The translations under genes were made by a program, and so were the position numbers. Positions 6,634-7,148 of a stretch of 7,148 bases of DNA are shown here, one piece after another. The stretch is from Wenzhouxiangella sp. (GTDB lineage Bacteria; Pseudomonadota; Gammaproteobacteria; Xanthomonadales; Wenzhouxiangellaceae). The DNA is taken from positions 1 to 7,148 of the forward strand of contig SKZJ01000208.1 of NCBI GenBank assembly GCA_007127425.1. The letters run 5' to 3'. Numbering within the stretch: the stretch's first letter is position 1; the number at the start of each line of letters is the position of its first letter. Under the pieces are notes generated by a model. It was not told where the DNA came from. It saw only the letters and a program-made list of their open reading frames with translations, and did no database searches.

Positions 6634-6676
6634 AAAAGGTGAAAGGTAAAAGGTGAAAGGTAAAAGGAGAAAGGGG
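6634..6676 (+). repeat. 7-base tandem repeat array 2, upstream of the ccoS start
   Basis: Six units alternate strictly: AAAAGGT (6634), GAAAGGT (6641), AAAAGGT (6648), GAAAGGT (6655), AAAAGGA (6662), GAAAGGG (6669-6675). This makes it in effect a 14-base repeat. In the ccoS mRNA it reads as pyrimidine-rich ACCTTTT/ACCTTTC, beginning 7 bases before the start codon where a ribosome-binding site would be expected. Confidence 0.9.
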
Positions 6677-6735
6677 TATCTGAGCGCTGGGTGTCTCTTG
6701 CATGTGTTGCACCGCTGGTTGCATTGTCGACGGAC

Positions 6736-7148
6736 TCATCCTGTTGGTACCTGGTTTGGGTGAGGACGGGGTTCCCTTTCACCTTTTACCTTTCCCCTTT
6801 TCCACCCGGCGGCCATGCCGCCGGGGCTACGCCCCAGTCTCTGTCCATTCAGCACCACCAGCAGGCTGGAGGCCGACATGCCGATGGCCGCAGCCCAAGG
6901 CGGCACAAAGCCCATGGCGGCCAGCGGCAGGGCCGAGATGTTGTAGCCGAAGGCCCAGGCCAGGTTCTGACGGACGATTCGGCGTACACGCGGGGCCAGG
7001 GCGAAAGCAGCCGATACGCGCTGCAGGCCGCGGCCGGTGACGACGAGGTCGGCCTGGGTGCGGGCGATGTCGGCACCCTCGGCCAGGGCCATTGAAATGT
7101 CGGCGCCGGCCAGCACCGGGGCGTCGTTGATGCCGTCGCCGACCATAG
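6736..7148 (-). CDS. ccoI: CcoI/FixI-type copper-transporting P-type ATPase (C-terminal part, 5' end outside window)
   Basis: The frame is open to the window edge; the Met at 7144-7146 is internal. The visible 136 residues begin with the P-type ATPase hinge motif MVGDGINDAP (Mg-binding GDGxxND). They continue through GADISMALAEGADIARTQAD to the last two membrane helices, which carry the P1B copper ATPase markers YN (visible 68-69, in RQNLAWAFGYN) and MSASS (90-94). The ATPase is in the inner membrane, and this subgroup is needed for copper supply to cbb3 oxidase; ccoS directly downstream supports CcoI rather than CopA. The family core ends near VVLNGQRL (about residue 104). The remaining 32 residues are encoded by two tight hairpins (105-114), a 7-base repeat array (115-126, reading KRGKVKGE) and the adjacent spacer, with a TGA stop at 6738-6736. 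The tail looks acquired. Confidence 0.93.
   Translation of the reverse strand, partial: MVGDGINDAPVLAGADISMALAEGADIARTQADLVVTGRGLQRVSAAFALAPRVRRIVRQNLAWAFGYNISALPLAAMGFVPPWAAAIGMSASSLLVVLNGQRLGRSPGGMAAGWKRGKVKGEREPRPHPNQVPTG
6774..6803 (-). repeat. 7-base tandem repeat array 3, inside the ccoI 3' end
   Basis: On the minus strand it reads AAAAGGG GAAAGGT AAAAGGT GAAAGGG, four units, opposite in orientation to array 2. It is translated in ccoI as the basic segment KRGKVKGERE. Because seven is not a multiple of three, its copy number would change the reading frame of anything downstream. Here only a short tail remains before the stop. Confidence 0.88.
6805..6835. repeat. Two adjoining tight GC-rich hairpins in the ccoI 3' end
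   Basis: CCCGGCGGC (6805-6813) and GCCGCCGGG (6817-6825) form a perfect 9-base-pair stem with loop CAT. Overlapping its edge, GGGGC (6823-6827) and GCCCC (6831-6835) form a 5-base-pair stem with loop TAC. They encode GRSPGGMAAG just after the last membrane helix. They may be a REP-like unit or an old intrinsic terminator or processing hairpin from the original ccoI end. Confidence 0.7.

Larger units (their letters stand above)
6632..6803. repeat. Inverted pair of 7-base-repeat arrays forming an element at the ccoI-ccoS junction
   Basis: Bases 6632-6660 are the reverse complement of 6775-6803 in 28 of 29 positions, enclosing 114 bases. The enclosed stretch holds the ccoI stop codon and no recognisable gene of its own. 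ccoI and ccoS are normally close together or overlapping, so this looks like an insertion or expansion that separated them. Whether the inverted ends mark a mobile unit or two independent array copies is not decidable here. Confidence 0.7.

Noticed and set aside
6240..6656. Plus-strand frame opposite the TauE-like gene and ccoS, containing HHGDTEGTEK and ISVFSVPLW.
   Set aside because: It is the translation of the CACCACGGAG repeat, a common source of spurious hypothetical proteins.
6634..6803. Repeat arrays as a possible CRISPR.
   Set aside because: Units are 7 bases in direct tandem without spacers, and no cas genes are present.

Overview
The window reads as ordinary chromosome from a GC-rich Gammaproteobacterium. 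The evidence is a TamA/TamB pair of proteobacterial type, a cbb3-oxidase maturation block (ccoI-ccoS plus a TauE/SafE-like membrane protein), and strong third-position G/C in every gene. A lineage near Wenzhouxiangella/Chromatiales/Xanthomonadales is a guess from general flavour only.

Layout. Plus strand, 1-4445: the 3' part of tamA overlaps tamB by 4 bases (ATGA). Together they form the translocation and assembly module linking the inner and outer membranes. A candidate terminator follows tamB. Plus strand, 4660-5127: a stand-alone PaaI-type hotdog thioesterase. 5128-5643: a 516-base convergent gap with no credible gene but two large imperfect palindromes of nearly equal size (210 and 204 bases). 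Minus strand, 7148-5644: the end of ccoI (copper P-type ATPase), ccoS, and a DsbD_2/TauE-like protein. These form one co-directional block serving copper delivery to and maturation of cytochrome cbb3 oxidase.

No new enzymatic or defence system is visible. What stands out is the DNA between the genes: each of the five complete or 3'-complete gene ends downstream of tamA has its own repeat. A 7-base array (A/G)AAAGGT starts inside the tamB stop codon. The 210-base palindrome lies 36 bases after the thioesterase, and the 204-base palindrome ends 8 bases before the TauE-like stop. A CACCACGGAG-type inverted repeat encodes the ccoS C-terminus. Two head-to-head copies of the 7-base array plus two tight hairpins form the ccoI C-terminus and the ccoI-ccoS junction. 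The genes look intact, so these repeats seem tolerated at gene ends, in places being translated as C-terminal tails. Whether they are MITE-like mobile units, RNA-stabilising or terminating structures, or slippage products cannot be settled from this window alone.
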